From Stutzerimonas stutzeri (GTDB lineage: Bacteria > Pseudomonadota > Gammaproteobacteria > Pseudomonadales > Pseudomonadaceae), in contig NZ_JAMOIC010000001.1 of assembly GCF_024448895.1 (NCBI RefSeq), forward strand, positions 248,001 through 312,000: a stretch of 64,000 nt of DNA, written 5' to 3'. Made by a program: the position numbers and the translations under genes. Shown here in pieces: positions 31,657-40,479 of this stretch. Positions within the stretch are counted from its first letter, which is position 1, and every line of letters starts with the position of its first letter. The notes beneath the pieces were generated by a model. It had not been told where the DNA came from, made no database searches, and was given only the letters and a program-made list of their open reading frames with translations.

Positions 31657-32523
31657 ATGGACCTCGCCAGCCTTCACGCTTTCATCGCCATTGCCGAGAC
31701 CGGGAGCTTTTCCCTTGCCGGCGAACGGCTTCACCTGACTCAGCCAGCCGTGAGCAAGCGCCTGGCTTCGCTGGAGTCACAGCTGGATGTGCGGCTGTTC
31801 GATCGACTGGGCCGTGAGATCAGCCTGACCGAAGCCGGTCGAGCACTTCTGCCGCGTGCCTATCAGATATTGAACGTGCTGGACGACACCCGCCGCGCAC
31901 TGACCAACCTCAACGGCGATATCAGTGGCCGGTTGTCCCTCGCGACCAGCCACCATATCGGCCTGCATCGCCTGCCACCCTTATTGAGGGCTTTTACCCG
32001 CGCCTATCCAGGCGTGAATCTGGACATCCGCTTTCTCGACTCTGAAGTCGCCTACGACGAAGTGCTGCATGGCCGCGCTGAGCTTGCCGTGATCACGCTC
32101 GCGCCACATACGGCCGAGCCGATCCGCGCCAGCAAAGTGTGGGACGATCCGCTGGATTTCGTCGTGGCCCCAGAGCATCCCCTGGCCCAGAAGCCCGCTA
32201 TCAGTCTGGCCGACATTGCGGGTTTCCCCGCTGTGTTCCCAGGCGGAAACACTTTCACCCATCACATCGCGCAACGGCTATTCGAGCGAGAAGGACTCAC
32301 GCCCAATATTGCGATGAGCACCAATTATATGGAGACGATAAAGATGATGGTCTCCATCGGCATCGCCTGGAGCGTGCTGCCACGCACGATGCTTGACGAC
32401 CAGGTAGTGCGGCTCCCGCTACCGGGCATCCAGCTATCGAGACAGCTGGGCTACATCACGCACACAGAGCGAACCTTATCCAACGCAGCCAGGGCATTCA
32501 TGGCGCTGTTGGATGCCGACTAA
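31657..32523 (+). CDS. LysR family regulator divergent from leuC
   Basis: A 288-residue LysR-type regulator. It opens MDLASLHAFIAIAETGSFSL, with the winged-helix recognition part AGERLHLTQPAVSKRLASLE, followed by a periplasmic-binding-like effector domain (about residues 90-288). The divergent position next to leuC is conserved in pseudomonads, so control of leucine synthesis is the likely job, with a pathway intermediate as co-inducer (inference). An ATG 7 codons upstream is open; I chose 31657 because it matches the usual family start. Confidence 0.9.
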   Translation: MDLASLHAFIAIAETGSFSLAGERLHLTQPAVSKRLASLESQLDVRLFDRLGREISLTEAGRALLPRAYQILNVLDDTRRALTNLNGDISGRLSLATSHHIGLHRLPPLLRAFTRAYPGVNLDIRFLDSEVAYDEVLHGRAELAVITLAPHTAEPIRASKVWDDPLDFVVAPEHPLAQKPAISLADIAGFPAVFPGGNTFTHHIAQRLFEREGLTPNIAMSTNYMETIKMMVSIGIAWSVLPRTMLDDQVVRLPLPGIQLSRQLGYITHTERTLSNAARAFMALLDAD

Positions 32524-32649
32524 CTGCGCTTGCACTTTGCCATCAGCTACGGATAAGTTCTCGCGACAATTACAAGATCAACCGAATCATGAGCATCGCC
32601 TGTTACCGCCCCATCAGCCCCTGCCCGCCCAAACTGTTCGAGGCCGCTC

Positions 32650-35529
32650 ATGTCACCGCCTGACGTCACCCACGACGATGAAGCCTCAGCCCCTCACTGG
32701 CACGACGCTGCCCGGTTGCTCTCCGTACTGGACGGCGCAGGCTTCGGCCTTTGGTCATGGGACGTGCGGAGCGCCACCATGCAATGGTCCCAAGGTTCTG
32801 GCAGGTTATTCGGCCTGACTGAAACGCTGGTTAATATCTCCCAGAGCGACTACCTCGCCCTGGTCGCATCAGAAGACCGGGCTCAGATAGAAACAGCCAT
32901 GCGCGCGCTGGCCGAGGGTAGTGCATCGCGCCTGGATATTCGCCACCGGGTCCGCTGGCCAGACGCCAGTGAGCATTGGCTAGAGCTGAAGGGGCAGCTG
33001 CAGGACGATCGGGGATCCAGCGTGCTCGTGGGTACAGTCCGCGACATTACCGATCAGCACGCTCAGTCGCAGGCGCTCGAAGACAGCCAGGAGCGGCTGG
33101 AGCTTGCACTGGCGTCGGCAGACCTCGGCAACTGGGAATGGCACATCCCAAGCGACCGACTTTACGCCTCAGCCAGAGCTTCTGAACTGCAAGGCCTGGC
33201 AGGCCCCTTCAACGGCTCCTTTCGCGAATTTTTCCGTACCGTTGCGTCATCCGATCGGCAGGACATGCGTGCGGCCTACAGTGATCTTCTTGCAGGGAAC
33301 AGGCAGGCCTATCAGGCGACCTATCAAGCCAGGCAATCGGACGGTACGACTCGCCACCTCGAAAGCACGGCCAAGCTCTACCTCGATGAACAGGGCGCGC
33401 CGCTGCGCATGGCGGGCATCATCATCGATGCGACCGATCGCGTCCTTCGCGAGCAGCATCTGGCGGCATCGGAGGCGAAATTCTCCGCCTTGTATCAAGG
33501 CAGCCCAGACCCGATTGCGCTTTCGCGCCTGCGCGACGGCGTGTTCATTGAAATCAATCCTGGTTTCAGCGTCGTGTTTGGCTGGGAAGCCAGCGAAATT
33601 ATCGGGCGCTCCGCCCTCGAGATAGGCATCTGGCGTGACGAGCGCCAAAGGCAGGCATTGTTCGAGCAGCTGATGCAGGATCAGCGACTGGATAATGCCG
33701 AAGCGCAATTTCGTACCAGAACGGATGAAATCCTTACCTGCGCGGTCTCCAGCCGCATCATCCGGATCGATCAGCGCCTGTGTATCGTCACGACCTTCCG
33801 CGACATCACGAAACGGCAGCAGGCCGAAGCAGCGCTCAAAGTCAGCGAGGCCAAATTCGCCAGAGCGTTTCATTCAAGCCCGGACGCCATCATCATCAGC
33901 GAGCGCAGCACAGGGCGTTTCATCGAGGTCAATGAAGGCTTCTATCGGCTTTCGGGCTACCGCCAGGAAGAAGCGATTGGCCGGACCTCAACCGAGCTGG
34001 GCATATGGCCCGGAAGTCAGCGCGAGGAGATTCTTGAGCTACTTGAACGTGACGGCCGCGTGTCGAACTGGGAAGTGGTGGGCCAGGATCGTCACGGCCG
34101 ACCTAAGCAGATGGAGGTCTCGGTAGAGCCGATCGAACTCAATGGCATCGACTGCCTGTTGTTATCGGCACGGGACATCAGTCAGCTGAAGGCTGCCCAT
34201 GCGCAAATCCACCACCTGGCCTATCACGACCCGCTGACCAATCTTCCAAACCGTACCTTGCTGACCGATCGACTGAATCAGCAGGCCGCACTACACAAAC
34301 GACACAACCTGCGCGGCGCCCTGCTCTTCCTCGATCTCGATCACTTCAAGCTGATCAATGATTCGCTAGGGCATCCGGTCGGTGACGCAGTGTTGAAGAT
34401 GATCACCGCCCGCCTTGAGGCCAGCATCCGCCAAGAGGATACCGTCGCTCGCCTGGGGGGCGACGAGTTCGTGGTGCTGCTGACCGGCTTGACCGGCAAG
34501 CGCTCCGAGGTCACGCGCCATGTCCGACAGGTAGCGGAAAAGCTTCGCACCCTGCTGGCCGAACCGATGGTGTTCGAAGGCAACCGCCTCCAGGTGACCC
34601 CCAGCATTGGTATCGCGCTGATGCCGGATCATGGTGAAACGCCGGCGGACCTGCTGAAGCGCGCCGACATCGCCCTGTACCGCGCCAAAGCTGCTGGGCG
34701 AAACGCAATCCAGATGTTCCGCACGACCATGCAACATGCAGCAAGCGCCCGCTTGCAACTCGAAAGTGAGCTGCGGCTGGCGCTGCAACGTCACGAGTTC
34801 GAGTTGCATCTCCAGCCGCAGGTGGATGCACGCAGCGGTGGCGTGATCGGTGCGGAAGTATTGCTGCGCTGGCAGCATCCCGAGCAGGGTGCCCGCTCGC
34901 CAGTACAGTTCATCGAAGTGCTCGAAGAAAGCGGTCTGATCGTCGAAGTCGGGAACTGGGTGATTCGCGAAGCATGTCGAATTGCAGCTTTACTGCTCGC
35001 CAAGGGACTGATTGATGCCGACACCTTCAGCCTCTGCGTCAACATCAGCCCGAGGCAGTTCCGGCAGAGCGATTTCGTCGAGCGCACCCTGGACACGCTG
35101 AAGGCCGCTGGCGTTCCGCACAAGATGATCAAGCTGGAGATTACCGAAGGCATCGTGATCCAGAATCTGGAAGACACCATTGCCAAGATGCGCCGCCTTT
35201 GCCGGCACGGCGTGAGCTTTGCGATGGACGACTTCGGTACCGGCTATTCGTCGCTCACCTATCTCAAACGTCTGCCGGTAAACCTGCTGAAGATCGATCA
35301 ATCCTTCGTTCGCGACGCGCTGATCGACTCCAACGATGCTGAGATCATTCGGGCAATCGTCGCAATGGCACGCAGCCTCGGGCTGGAAGTGATCGCAGAA
35401 GGCGTCGAACAGCAAGCGCAGCTGGACCTGCTTCAACTTCAGGGTTGCCACCTGTACCAGGGCTATCTGTTCAGCCGGCCGCTACCGGCGGCCGAGTTCG
35501 GTGAGCTCTTGCTGGCGCAGGCGTCATAA
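32650..35529 (+). CDS. PAS-GGDEF-EAL cyclic-di-GMP turnover protein
   Basis: A 959-residue cytoplasmic protein with no membrane segment. Four PAS-like units occupy about residues 25-520 (the third begins SEAKFSALYQGSPDPIALSR, the fourth SEAKFARAFHSSPDAIIISE). A GGDEF domain (about 525-690) has the intact motif RLGGDEFVVLL and an RQED inhibitory site five residues before it. An EAL domain (about 700-950) has the variant EVL (GAEVLLRWQHP), with VNISPRQF, KLEITE, MDDFGTGYSSLTYLKRLP and LLKIDQSFV retained. Both activities therefore look possible. The PAS array probably senses a cytoplasmic or redox signal. GAGG lies 6 nt before the start. Confidence 0.94.
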   Translation: MSPPDVTHDDEASAPHWHDAARLLSVLDGAGFGLWSWDVRSATMQWSQGSGRLFGLTETLVNISQSDYLALVASEDRAQIETAMRALAEGSASRLDIRHRVRWPDASEHWLELKGQLQDDRGSSVLVGTVRDITDQHAQSQALEDSQERLELALASADLGNWEWHIPSDRLYASARASELQGLAGPFNGSFREFFRTVASSDRQDMRAAYSDLLAGNRQAYQATYQARQSDGTTRHLESTAKLYLDEQGAPLRMAGIIIDATDRVLREQHLAASEAKFSALYQGSPDPIALSRLRDGVFIEINPGFSVVFGWEASEIIGRSALEIGIWRDERQRQALFEQLMQDQRLDNAEAQFRTRTDEILTCAVSSRIIRIDQRLCIVTTFRDITKRQQAEAALKVSEAKFARAFHSSPDAIIISERSTGRFIEVNEGFYRLSGYRQEEAIGRTSTELGIWPGSQREEILELLERDGRVSNWEVVGQDRHGRPKQMEVSVEPIELNGIDCLLLSARDISQLKAAHAQIHHLAYHDPLTNLPNRTLLTDRLNQQAALHKRHNLRGALLFLDLDHFKLINDSLGHPVGDAVLKMITARLEASIRQEDTVARLGGDEFVVLLTGLTGKRSEVTRHVRQVAEKLRTLLAEPMVFEGNRLQVTPSIGIALMPDHGETPADLLKRADIALYRAKAAGRNAIQMFRTTMQHAASARLQLESELRLALQRHEFELHLQPQVDARSGGVIGAEVLLRWQHPEQGARSPVQFIEVLEESGLIVEVGNWVIREACRIAALLLAKGLIDADTFSLCVNISPRQFRQSDFVERTLDTLKAAGVPHKMIKLEITEGIVIQNLEDTIAKMRRLCRHGVSFAMDDFGTGYSSLTYLKRLPVNLLKIDQSFVRDALIDSNDAEIIRAIVAMARSLGLEVIAEGVEQQAQLDLLQLQGCHLYQGYLFSRPLPAAEFGELLLAQAS

Positions 35530-35534
35530 ATGGC

Positions 35535-35556
35535 AACCCCGCTAGACAGCGGGGTT
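35535..35556 (+). terminator. Hairpin after the GGDEF-EAL gene
   Basis: A 9-bp perfect stem AACCCCGCT / AGCGGGGTT with a 4-nt loop starts 6 nt after the stop codon. It lacks a T-run on the plus strand, so its efficiency is uncertain. It also lies at the 3' end of convergent ibpA. Confidence 0.6.
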
Positions 35557-35595
35557 CCCAACCTAAGGGCAGCTGAGCCGCCCTGCTACAGCCGA

Positions 35596-36039
35596 TCAGG
35601 CATCCAGCGCCAGTCGCTCCCCGTTGATAGGGATGCGCTTCGGCTTGGCCTCTTCCGGTACGACACGTACGAGCTCTATGTTCAACAGCCCGTTGTTGAG
35701 CGCCGCACCTTTCACCTCTATATGATCCGCAAGGCGGAACGACAGCTTGAAAGCACGCTGGGCGATGCCTTGGTGCAGGTAGGTAACGTTCTCGCCACCG
35801 TTGTCGCGCTTGCCGCCGCTGACGGTCAAAACACCGCGCTCGACTTGCAAGTCCAGATCCGATTCCTGGAATCCCGCGGCTGCTACGATGATTCGATATT
35901 GGTCGTCACCGTGCTTTTCCACGTTATAAGGTGGAAACGAGCCATTCGCATCGTTGCGCAGCGCTGATTCGAACAGGTCGTTGAAACGATCGAATCCTAC
36001 GGATTGGCGGAACAGTGGAGCCATGGAAAAACTAGTCAT
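35596..36039 (-). CDS. ibpA: Small heat shock protein (Hsp20), IbpA type
   Basis: IbpA is an ATP-independent chaperone that binds unfolding proteins and hands them to DnaK/ClpB. The 147-residue protein has the class opening LFRQSVGFDRFNDLFESALR, an alpha-crystallin domain (about 35-125, PPYNVEKHGDDQYRIIVAAA, then FKLSFRLADHIEVKGA) and the LNNGLLNIEL strand. Its upstream region has a sigma-32-type promoter and a ROSE-like thermometer, which supports the identity independently. It converges with the GGDEF-EAL gene. Confidence 0.94.
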   Translation of the reverse strand: MTSFSMAPLFRQSVGFDRFNDLFESALRNDANGSFPPYNVEKHGDDQYRIIVAAAGFQESDLDLQVERGVLTVSGGKRDNGGENVTYLHQGIAQRAFKLSFRLADHIEVKGAALNNGLLNIELVRVVPEEAKPKRIPINGERLALDA

Positions 36040-36104
36040 TCTGCTATCTCCTGATATTCAGCGAGTGATGTGTACAGGACCCGAATTCGGCATCCTGTGA
36101 TGGC
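36040..36104 (-). promoter_or_regulatory. ROSE-like RNA thermometer in the ibpA 5' leader
   Basis: The minus-strand leader ends in a hairpin in which CUC(G)CU pairs with AGGAG of the ribosome site (36048-36065), with one bulged G. This is the diagnostic U[U/C]GCU anti-Shine-Dalgarno arrangement of ROSE elements. Upstream, ACAGGA / TCCTGT (36093-36098 and 36074-36079) enclose the palindrome CCGAATTCGG and form a second, stable stem. In the known mechanism the last hairpin melts on heating and exposes the ribosome site. Confidence 0.8.
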
Positions 36105-36105
36105 C

Positions 36106-36134
36106 TAAATAGGAATCGCCCGCTGCTTTTCAAG
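36106..36134 (-). promoter_or_regulatory. Sigma-32 (heat-shock) promoter of ibpA
   Basis: On the minus strand CTTGAAA (36128-36134) and CCTATTTA (36106-36113) are separated by 14 nt, close to the sigma-32 consensus CTTGAAA-N11-16-CCCCATNTA. The -35 box lies only 20 bp from the start codon of the divergent SDR gene. Confidence 0.75.
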
Positions 36135-36154
36135 ACCGTTCGTCGGGGTTTTTC

Positions 36155-36901
36155 ATGTCGAGAGTCATGCTCATCACCGGTGCCAGCCGTGGCATCGGCG
36201 CCGCGACCGCCAGACTTGCCGCCGCCAAGGGGTATGCGTTGTGCCTGAACTTTCGTCGGCGCCAGGACGCCGCCCGAGAGTTGCTCGATGAACTGCAGGC
36301 CTCAGGCACCCGGGCCATCGCTGTCGAGGCAGATGTAGCAGACGAGGCACAGGTTGCCCGGCTGTTCGCAGCACTCGATGCCGAGTTCGGCAGGCTCGAT
36401 GTGCTGGTAAACAATGCAGGAATTCTGGAACAACAGATGCGCCTGGACGAGATGGACCGCGCACGCCTGGAGCGAGTCTTCGCTGTGAACGTGTTCGGCA
36501 GTTTCATGTGCGCTCGTGAGGCAGTCAGGCGAATGTCGACTCGTCATGGGGGACGAGGCGGCACCATCGTCAATGTGTCATCCATGGCTGCAAAGCTCGG
36601 CGCGCCCAACGAATACATCGATTACGCAGCCGCCAAGGGCGCGATAGACAGCATGACATTGGGGCTAGCCAAAGAAGTTGCCGCCGAGGGCATTCGCGTC
36701 AATGCGGTACGGCCCGGGGTGATCCGCACCGACATTCACGCCAGTGGCGGCGAGCCGGGCCGCGTAGCCCGCGTCAGCGCGAGCGTGCCCATGGGACGCG
36801 GAGGTGAAGCCGAAGAAGTTGCCGAAGCGATTCTATGGCTGGCCTGCGACAAGGCCAGCTATACAAACGGAGCGCTGCTGGACGTAAGCGGTGGGCGCTA
36901 G
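36155..36901 (+). CDS. Short-chain dehydrogenase/reductase
   Basis: A 248-residue classical SDR. It has the cofactor loop [24 protein letters not shown] in [10 protein letters not shown], the catalytic Ser in [11 protein letters not shown], and Tyr/Lys in [14 protein letters not shown], then the PG motif in [13 protein letters not shown]. An Arg pair after the second strand (NFRRR) suggests NADP preference (inference). The substrate is unknown. It is divergent from ibpA across a very short promoter region, and its stop overlaps the dusC stop region by 4 nt on the opposite strand. Confidence 0.88.
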   Translation: MSRVMLITGASRGIGAATARLAAAKGYALCLNFRRRQDAARELLDELQASGTRAIAVEADVADEAQVARLFAALDAEFGRLDVLVNNAGILEQQMRLDEMDRARLERVFAVNVFGSFMCAREAVRRMSTRHGGRGGTIVNVSSMAAKLGAPNEYIDYAAAKGAIDSMTLGLAKEVAAEGIRVNAVRPGVIRTDIHASGGEPGRVARVSASVPMGRGGEAEEVAEAILWLACDKASYTNGALLDVSGGR

Positions 36902-37872
36902 ACCGCGGCCTTGAAACCGGGCGTCCGAGTATCGAGTCCAAACAATGCATCGATCCGGTCGCAATCATTCTCACGCCGGAGTTCGGCGAACAACGTCACG
37001 GCCTGCGGGTAGCTACGGGTCAACAGCGAGATCCACTGCTTGAGTCGCCCTGGCGCATAGCGGAGTGGCATCTTCCAGCGCACCTGCTTCCAGAATTCCG
37101 TCAGAACCGGCTGAAGGTCGCCCCAGCTCATTGGCTCGATCACGCCACCTGATTTTGCAGCATCAATCTGACGCGCCAGATCGGGCCGACAGACCAGTCC
37201 CCGCCCGAGCATGATGTCCTCGACTCCGCTGATTTCACGACAGCGCCTCCAATCCTCGAGCGACCAGATATCGCCATTGGCGAATACCGGTACGCTCACG
37301 ACGTCCTGAACCTTGGCGACCCATTCCCAATGCGCGGGCGGCTTGTAGCCCTCTACCTTGGTTCGAGCATGCACAACCAGCTGCGCCGCGCCGCCATCAA
37401 CCAGCGCTCTTGCGCAATCGAGTGCGCCGTCCTTGCTGTCAAAGCCCAGGCGCATCTTGGCAGTGACCGGGATATGTGCCGGCACCGCCTTGCGTACTTC
37501 GCAAAGGATTGAATAAAGCAGATCGGGTTCTTTGAGCAAAACCGCCCCGCCGCGCGACTTGTTGACTGTCTTCGCAGGACACCCGAAGTTCAGGTCGATG
37601 ACAGGAGCACCCAGGCTGCAAGCCAGGGCTGCATTGTCAGCCAAGCAAAGCGGATCTGAACCGAGAAGCTGGACGCGTAGCGGCGTCCCTGCGCGGGTCA
37701 CAGCACCTTTTTCAAGTTCAGGCGCCAGCTTGTGAAAGCTCGATGACGGGAGCAGTCGATCCGATACCCGAATGAATTCGGTGACACACCAGTCGATGCC
37801 ACCGGCCGCTGTCAGCACATCACGAAGAATTTCGTCGACCAGCCCCTCCATGGGCGCCAAGGCAATTTGCAT
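36898..37872 (-). CDS. dusC: tRNA-dihydrouridine(16) synthase
   Basis: DusC reduces U16 in the tRNA D-loop using FMN and NADPH. The 324-residue protein begins [20 protein letters not shown] and has [20 protein letters not shown] (the catalytic Cys), [28 protein letters not shown] and [13 protein letters not shown]. These features fit the DusC branch rather than DusA or DusB. An upstream in-frame ATG would add 10 residues ([10 protein letters not shown]) without homology. Confidence 0.92.
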   Translation of the reverse strand: MQIALAPMEGLVDEILRDVLTAAGGIDWCVTEFIRVSDRLLPSSSFHKLAPELEKGAVTRAGTPLRVQLLGSDPLCLADNAALACSLGAPVIDLNFGCPAKTVNKSRGGAVLLKEPDLLYSILCEVRKAVPAHIPVTAKMRLGFDSKDGALDCARALVDGGAAQLVVHARTKVEGYKPPAHWEWVAKVQDVVSVPVFANGDIWSLEDWRRCREISGVEDIMLGRGLVCRPDLARQIDAAKSGGVIEPMSWGDLQPVLTEFWKQVRWKMPLRYAPGRLKQWISLLTRSYPQAVTLFAELRRENDCDRIDALFGLDTRTPGFKAAV

Positions 37873-37950
37873 CAGAATCGGACCACCCGAAAAGGGCGGC
37901 ATTGTACGGAGGCCGCCCTCGGTTAGAAACGTCTGCTGCCTACCCTTGGG

Positions 37951-38265
37951 CTATTGATCGCTCTGTTCGTCGTCTTCTTCAATCGTGTCCGTACCGGTTG
38001 TAGCGCCCACTCCACCTGTCGTGCCCGTGGCGCCAGTTCCCATCGTCCCCAGACCGGGTTCGCTACCCGTGTCCCCGGCGCGATCATTCATACCATCCTG
38101 ATCGGACGAGGCCGAGTTGCCGATCTCGGCGGACGGCTTTTCCATCGCTTCGGTGCCTGTCGTCGACGGGGCAGTCGGGGTGAACTGCTTGTTATCCGGA
38201 TTAGCCAACGCGACACCCGAGATCAATACCAGTCCAGCACTCACTAGCAGAATTTTGTTCAGCAT
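37951..38265 (-). CDS. Exported acidic Gly/Thr-rich small protein
   Basis: A 104-residue protein with a signal peptide (MLNKILLVSAGLVLISGVAL, cleavage likely after ALA). The mature part is low complexity: rich in Asp, Ser, Gly and Thr (TMGTGATGTTGGVGATTGTD) with an acidic tail. I do not recognise a domain. It forms a pair with the similar-sized exported protein at 38290-38601, 24 nt upstream on the same strand, and the two probably form an operon. The composition suggests an unstructured periplasmic or secreted protein. Confidence 0.7.
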   Translation of the reverse strand: MLNKILLVSAGLVLISGVALANPDNKQFTPTAPSTTGTEAMEKPSAEIGNSASSDQDGMNDRAGDTGSEPGLGTMGTGATGTTGGVGATTGTDTIEEDDEQSDQ

Positions 38266-38289
38266 GGTGGCCTCCAGTTCTATAAGTGA

Positions 38290-38601
38290 TCAGTCGTCGT
38301 CTCGATCGCCCAGCGTGCGCCGTGGCCGATGCTCCATATCGGGATCCGTATCGCCGTGGCCGGATTGGTCGTAAGCCCCGTCCTCCTGCTCATCGCGTGA
38401 GTCCCGTTTTTCATCAAGTCGCTCGGGCAGCCGATCTACACCGTCGCCAATGCCCATCGAACCGTTGCCACCGCCGCGGTCGGCGGCGCCACTGTTCTGC
38501 GTTAACTGAAGCTCGCTCGGCCCGATCGAGCCGGCAGAAGCTGGCGTCGACGCGATGGCCAGGATGGTGGCGCCTAACGCTAAAGTCAGATAGCTCCGCA
38601 T
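38290..38601 (-). CDS. Exported Asp/Arg-rich small protein
   Basis: A 103-residue protein with a signal peptide (LTLALGATILAIASTPASAG). The mature part begins SIGPSELQLTQNSGAADRGG and then becomes very rich in Asp, Arg and Glu (RLDEKRDSRDEQEDGAYDQS). There is no recognised domain. It precedes the acidic Gly/Thr-rich exported protein in the same direction. Both could bind cations or stabilise the envelope, but this is only a guess from composition. Confidence 0.7.
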   Translation of the reverse strand: MRSYLTLALGATILAIASTPASAGSIGPSELQLTQNSGAADRGGGNGSMGIGDGVDRLPERLDEKRDSRDEQEDGAYDQSGHGDTDPDMEHRPRRTLGDRDDD

Positions 38602-38758
38602 GTTCCCACCTCAACAGAGTTGCCTTCCTCATTGGGCATCTCCGCTCACTGACCGTGCGCCGTGGCGCTGGGTTACCGACAAGTGGCAAGCGGAACCGTT
38701 GCCCCCGTGACAGGTCCGTATGTGGGAGAGCTGAAGCAAGTTAGAAAGGAATCCGACA

Positions 38759-38947
38759 ATGATCACCCCCGCACTGGTAATACTTCTTATCGTGATTGGC
38801 TGGAGCACAGCCGCATTCGCCATGCTCTGGGGCATGTTGCGAATCGCTCGCCATCATCACAAGCCGCCACCTGAGACCCGGCAAGAGCAACAGCGCTCCC
38901 GCGCAGTCTCTGCATCCCATCCAACGCCCGTGTCGCTCACTATATGA
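38759..38947 (+). CDS. Small single-pass membrane protein
   Basis: A 62-residue ORF with a clear ribosome site (AAAGGA, about 9 nt before the ATG). The N-terminal half is one membrane helix (ALVILLIVIGWSTAAFAMLW) and the C-terminal half is basic and His/Pro-rich (RIARHHHKPPPETRQEQQRS). No family is recognised. It is divergent from the exported pair and lies upstream of the initiator tRNA genes. Confidence 0.55.
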   Translation: MITPALVILLIVIGWSTAAFAMLWGMLRIARHHHKPPPETRQEQQRSRAVSASHPTPVSLTI

Positions 38948-38976
38948 ACGTAAGTCTGCATTGCTGTAATAAAGCC

Positions 38977-39004
38977 GTGACAGAACAGATGAAAGCTGTA
39001 GAAT
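38977..39004 (+). promoter_or_regulatory. Promoter of the first tRNA-fMet gene
   Basis: GTGACA (38977-38982) and TAGAAT (38999-39004) are separated by 16 nt, 12 nt before the tRNA start. The -10 and downstream bases match those of the second copy. Confidence 0.7.
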
Positions 39005-39016
39005 GCCGGCCACAGA

Positions 39017-39093
<77 letters not shown>

Positions 39094-39101
39094 AATACGA
39101 A

Positions 39102-39128
39102 AGGTCACTCGAATGAGTGGCCTTTTTT
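39102..39128 (+). terminator. Terminator of tRNA-fMet copy 1
   Basis: GGTCACTC / GAGTGGCC around a GAAT loop is followed by TTTTTT. Confidence 0.88.
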
Positions 39129-39215
39129 ATTGGCTTGAGGAAAGCTCAGGCAGTCCTGAGCGGTTGCTGCCGACGCTAAATAACTGAAAAGAAATACTTT
39201 TATCCGTTCTAGAGG

Positions 39216-39243
39216 TTGACAGTCCATTCATGGCCTGTAGAAT
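39216..39243 (+). promoter_or_regulatory. Sigma-70 promoter of tRNA-fMet copy 2
   Basis: A consensus -35 TTGACA (39216-39221) and -10 TAGAAT (39238-39243) are separated by 16 nt and end 13 nt before the tRNA. Confidence 0.82.
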
Positions 39244-39256
39244 GCCGCCCCACAGA

Positions 39257-39333
<77 letters not shown>

Positions 39334-39341
39334 AATAGAAA

Positions 39342-39369
39342 AAGCCACTCTTCGGAGTGGCTTTTTTTT
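39342..39369 (+). terminator. Terminator of tRNA-fMet copy 2
   Basis: AGCCACTC / GAGTGGCT around a TTCG tetraloop is followed by a run of eight T. Confidence 0.9.
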
Positions 39370-39828
39370 CGCCTGCATTTCCCCCCTCACCCTCGACCAC
39401 CACGGTTCAGCTTCCCGCCCTCAGCCCTGGGTTCGCTATAGCTTTACTCCTCATACCGCGGTCCTTGATATGGAGCGTTGGCCTGTTCAGGGTGGCGATC
39501 GCGTAATGCCTCTAGAGCTAATTCCGTCCGCGACAAGATTGACAAGCCTCCCCAGCAGGACCCCTAGCCCGACGCTTGCAGTCCGATAGAGGACAATCTG
39601 GGCTCTGGCGCGATCAGTTCAAGCTGAGACTCACTGCTCGCATGCCAACCAATAATCAATCGAACGATTCAGGCGGCAGATTAAGACTTTCCATGATACT
39701 GGCGCCAAGAGGCTTCGTTGCTTCATGGCAATCGGCGGCGGCCGATAAGCGACCCGGCAATCGGAATACGATCAGCCTGGCCGCAACCAGGAGCGCGCCT
39801 AACCTCATTTCAATGCGAGGCTTCAAGG
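39370..39828. other. Region downstream of the initiator tRNAs
   Basis: About 460 bp without a credible gene or RNA. Open frames here lack ribosome sites and have no recognisable content. It must hold the promoter of the small genes that follow. Confidence 0.4.
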
Positions 39829-40164
39829 ATGAACACAGCTACCGCAACACATTGTCTTCAGACAATTTCGGCATTAAGCATCGCTCTGCTAATCAGCGGG
39901 ACGACGAATGCCAGCCATAAATCGGACTCATCCAGCGCACCGTCTCATTCACATGGATACGAGGATATCGATGTTGCGCGCGGCATCCCGAGCTGCAAGC
40001 GCAGTGATGGCGGCGTCGTTCTTACACTGGGAACGCGTCAGATCTTATCGTCATGCGGCGAATCGGCCAGCACTGACAAAGCCGCATCGCCAATACGCTT
40101 GGCCAGACCGCTTTCGGGGAGCTCATATCTACGCTCCAGCGAGAGCATCCGCTACTCGTTCTAA
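39829..40164 (+). CDS. Candidate small exported protein
   Basis: From the ATG at 39829 the frame gives 111 residues with a signal-peptide-like start (THCLQTISALSIALLISGTT, cleavage after NA). The mature part is Ser/His-rich (SHKSDSSSAPSHSHGYEDID). GAGG lies about 9 nt before the ATG. Two cysteines (SCKR and SSCGE) could form a disulfide. The family is unknown; the frame is open further upstream but without homology. It could be real or chance. Confidence 0.4.
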   Translation: MNTATATHCLQTISALSIALLISGTTNASHKSDSSSAPSHSHGYEDIDVARGIPSCKRSDGGVVLTLGTRQILSSCGESASTDKAASPIRLARPLSGSSYLRSSESIRYSF

Positions 40165-40184
40165 CCCGCTGTTTCGGAGGCAAC

Positions 40185-40382
40185 ATGGACAGTTCAGACC
40201 AAGCCACACAAACCCTGGTGTACGCCGACGGCTATTCCTATACCGAGATATTTCAAACGCCGACCTTAACAGGCCTGCCGGGCGGCAAGCAGCTGATCAG
40301 CAGCTACCATGCAATGTTCAATTCAGAGGCAGATGACGAGGCAGCCAGCATCATTGCCAAGGATCGCGAGGCACGCGCTTAA
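40185..40382 (+). CDS. Small soluble protein, unknown
   Basis: A 65-residue ORF with an excellent ribosome site (GGAG, 6 nt before the ATG). It begins MDSSDQATQTLVYADGYSYT and ends with an acidic Ala-rich helix (DDEAASIIAKDREARA). No signal peptide and no known domain. It starts 20 nt after the candidate exported protein and may be co-transcribed with it. Confidence 0.5.
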   Translation: MDSSDQATQTLVYADGYSYTEIFQTPTLTGLPGGKQLISSYHAMFNSEADDEAASIIAKDREARA

Positions 40383-40479
40383 GGCGCAACAGTCGGGCAG
40401 AACAGTCTAATCCAGCGCTGCTCTCCGGGCCTTAGCTACGACGTAGCTGTGTGGTCGATATTCGCCCTGGAGTCGGACG

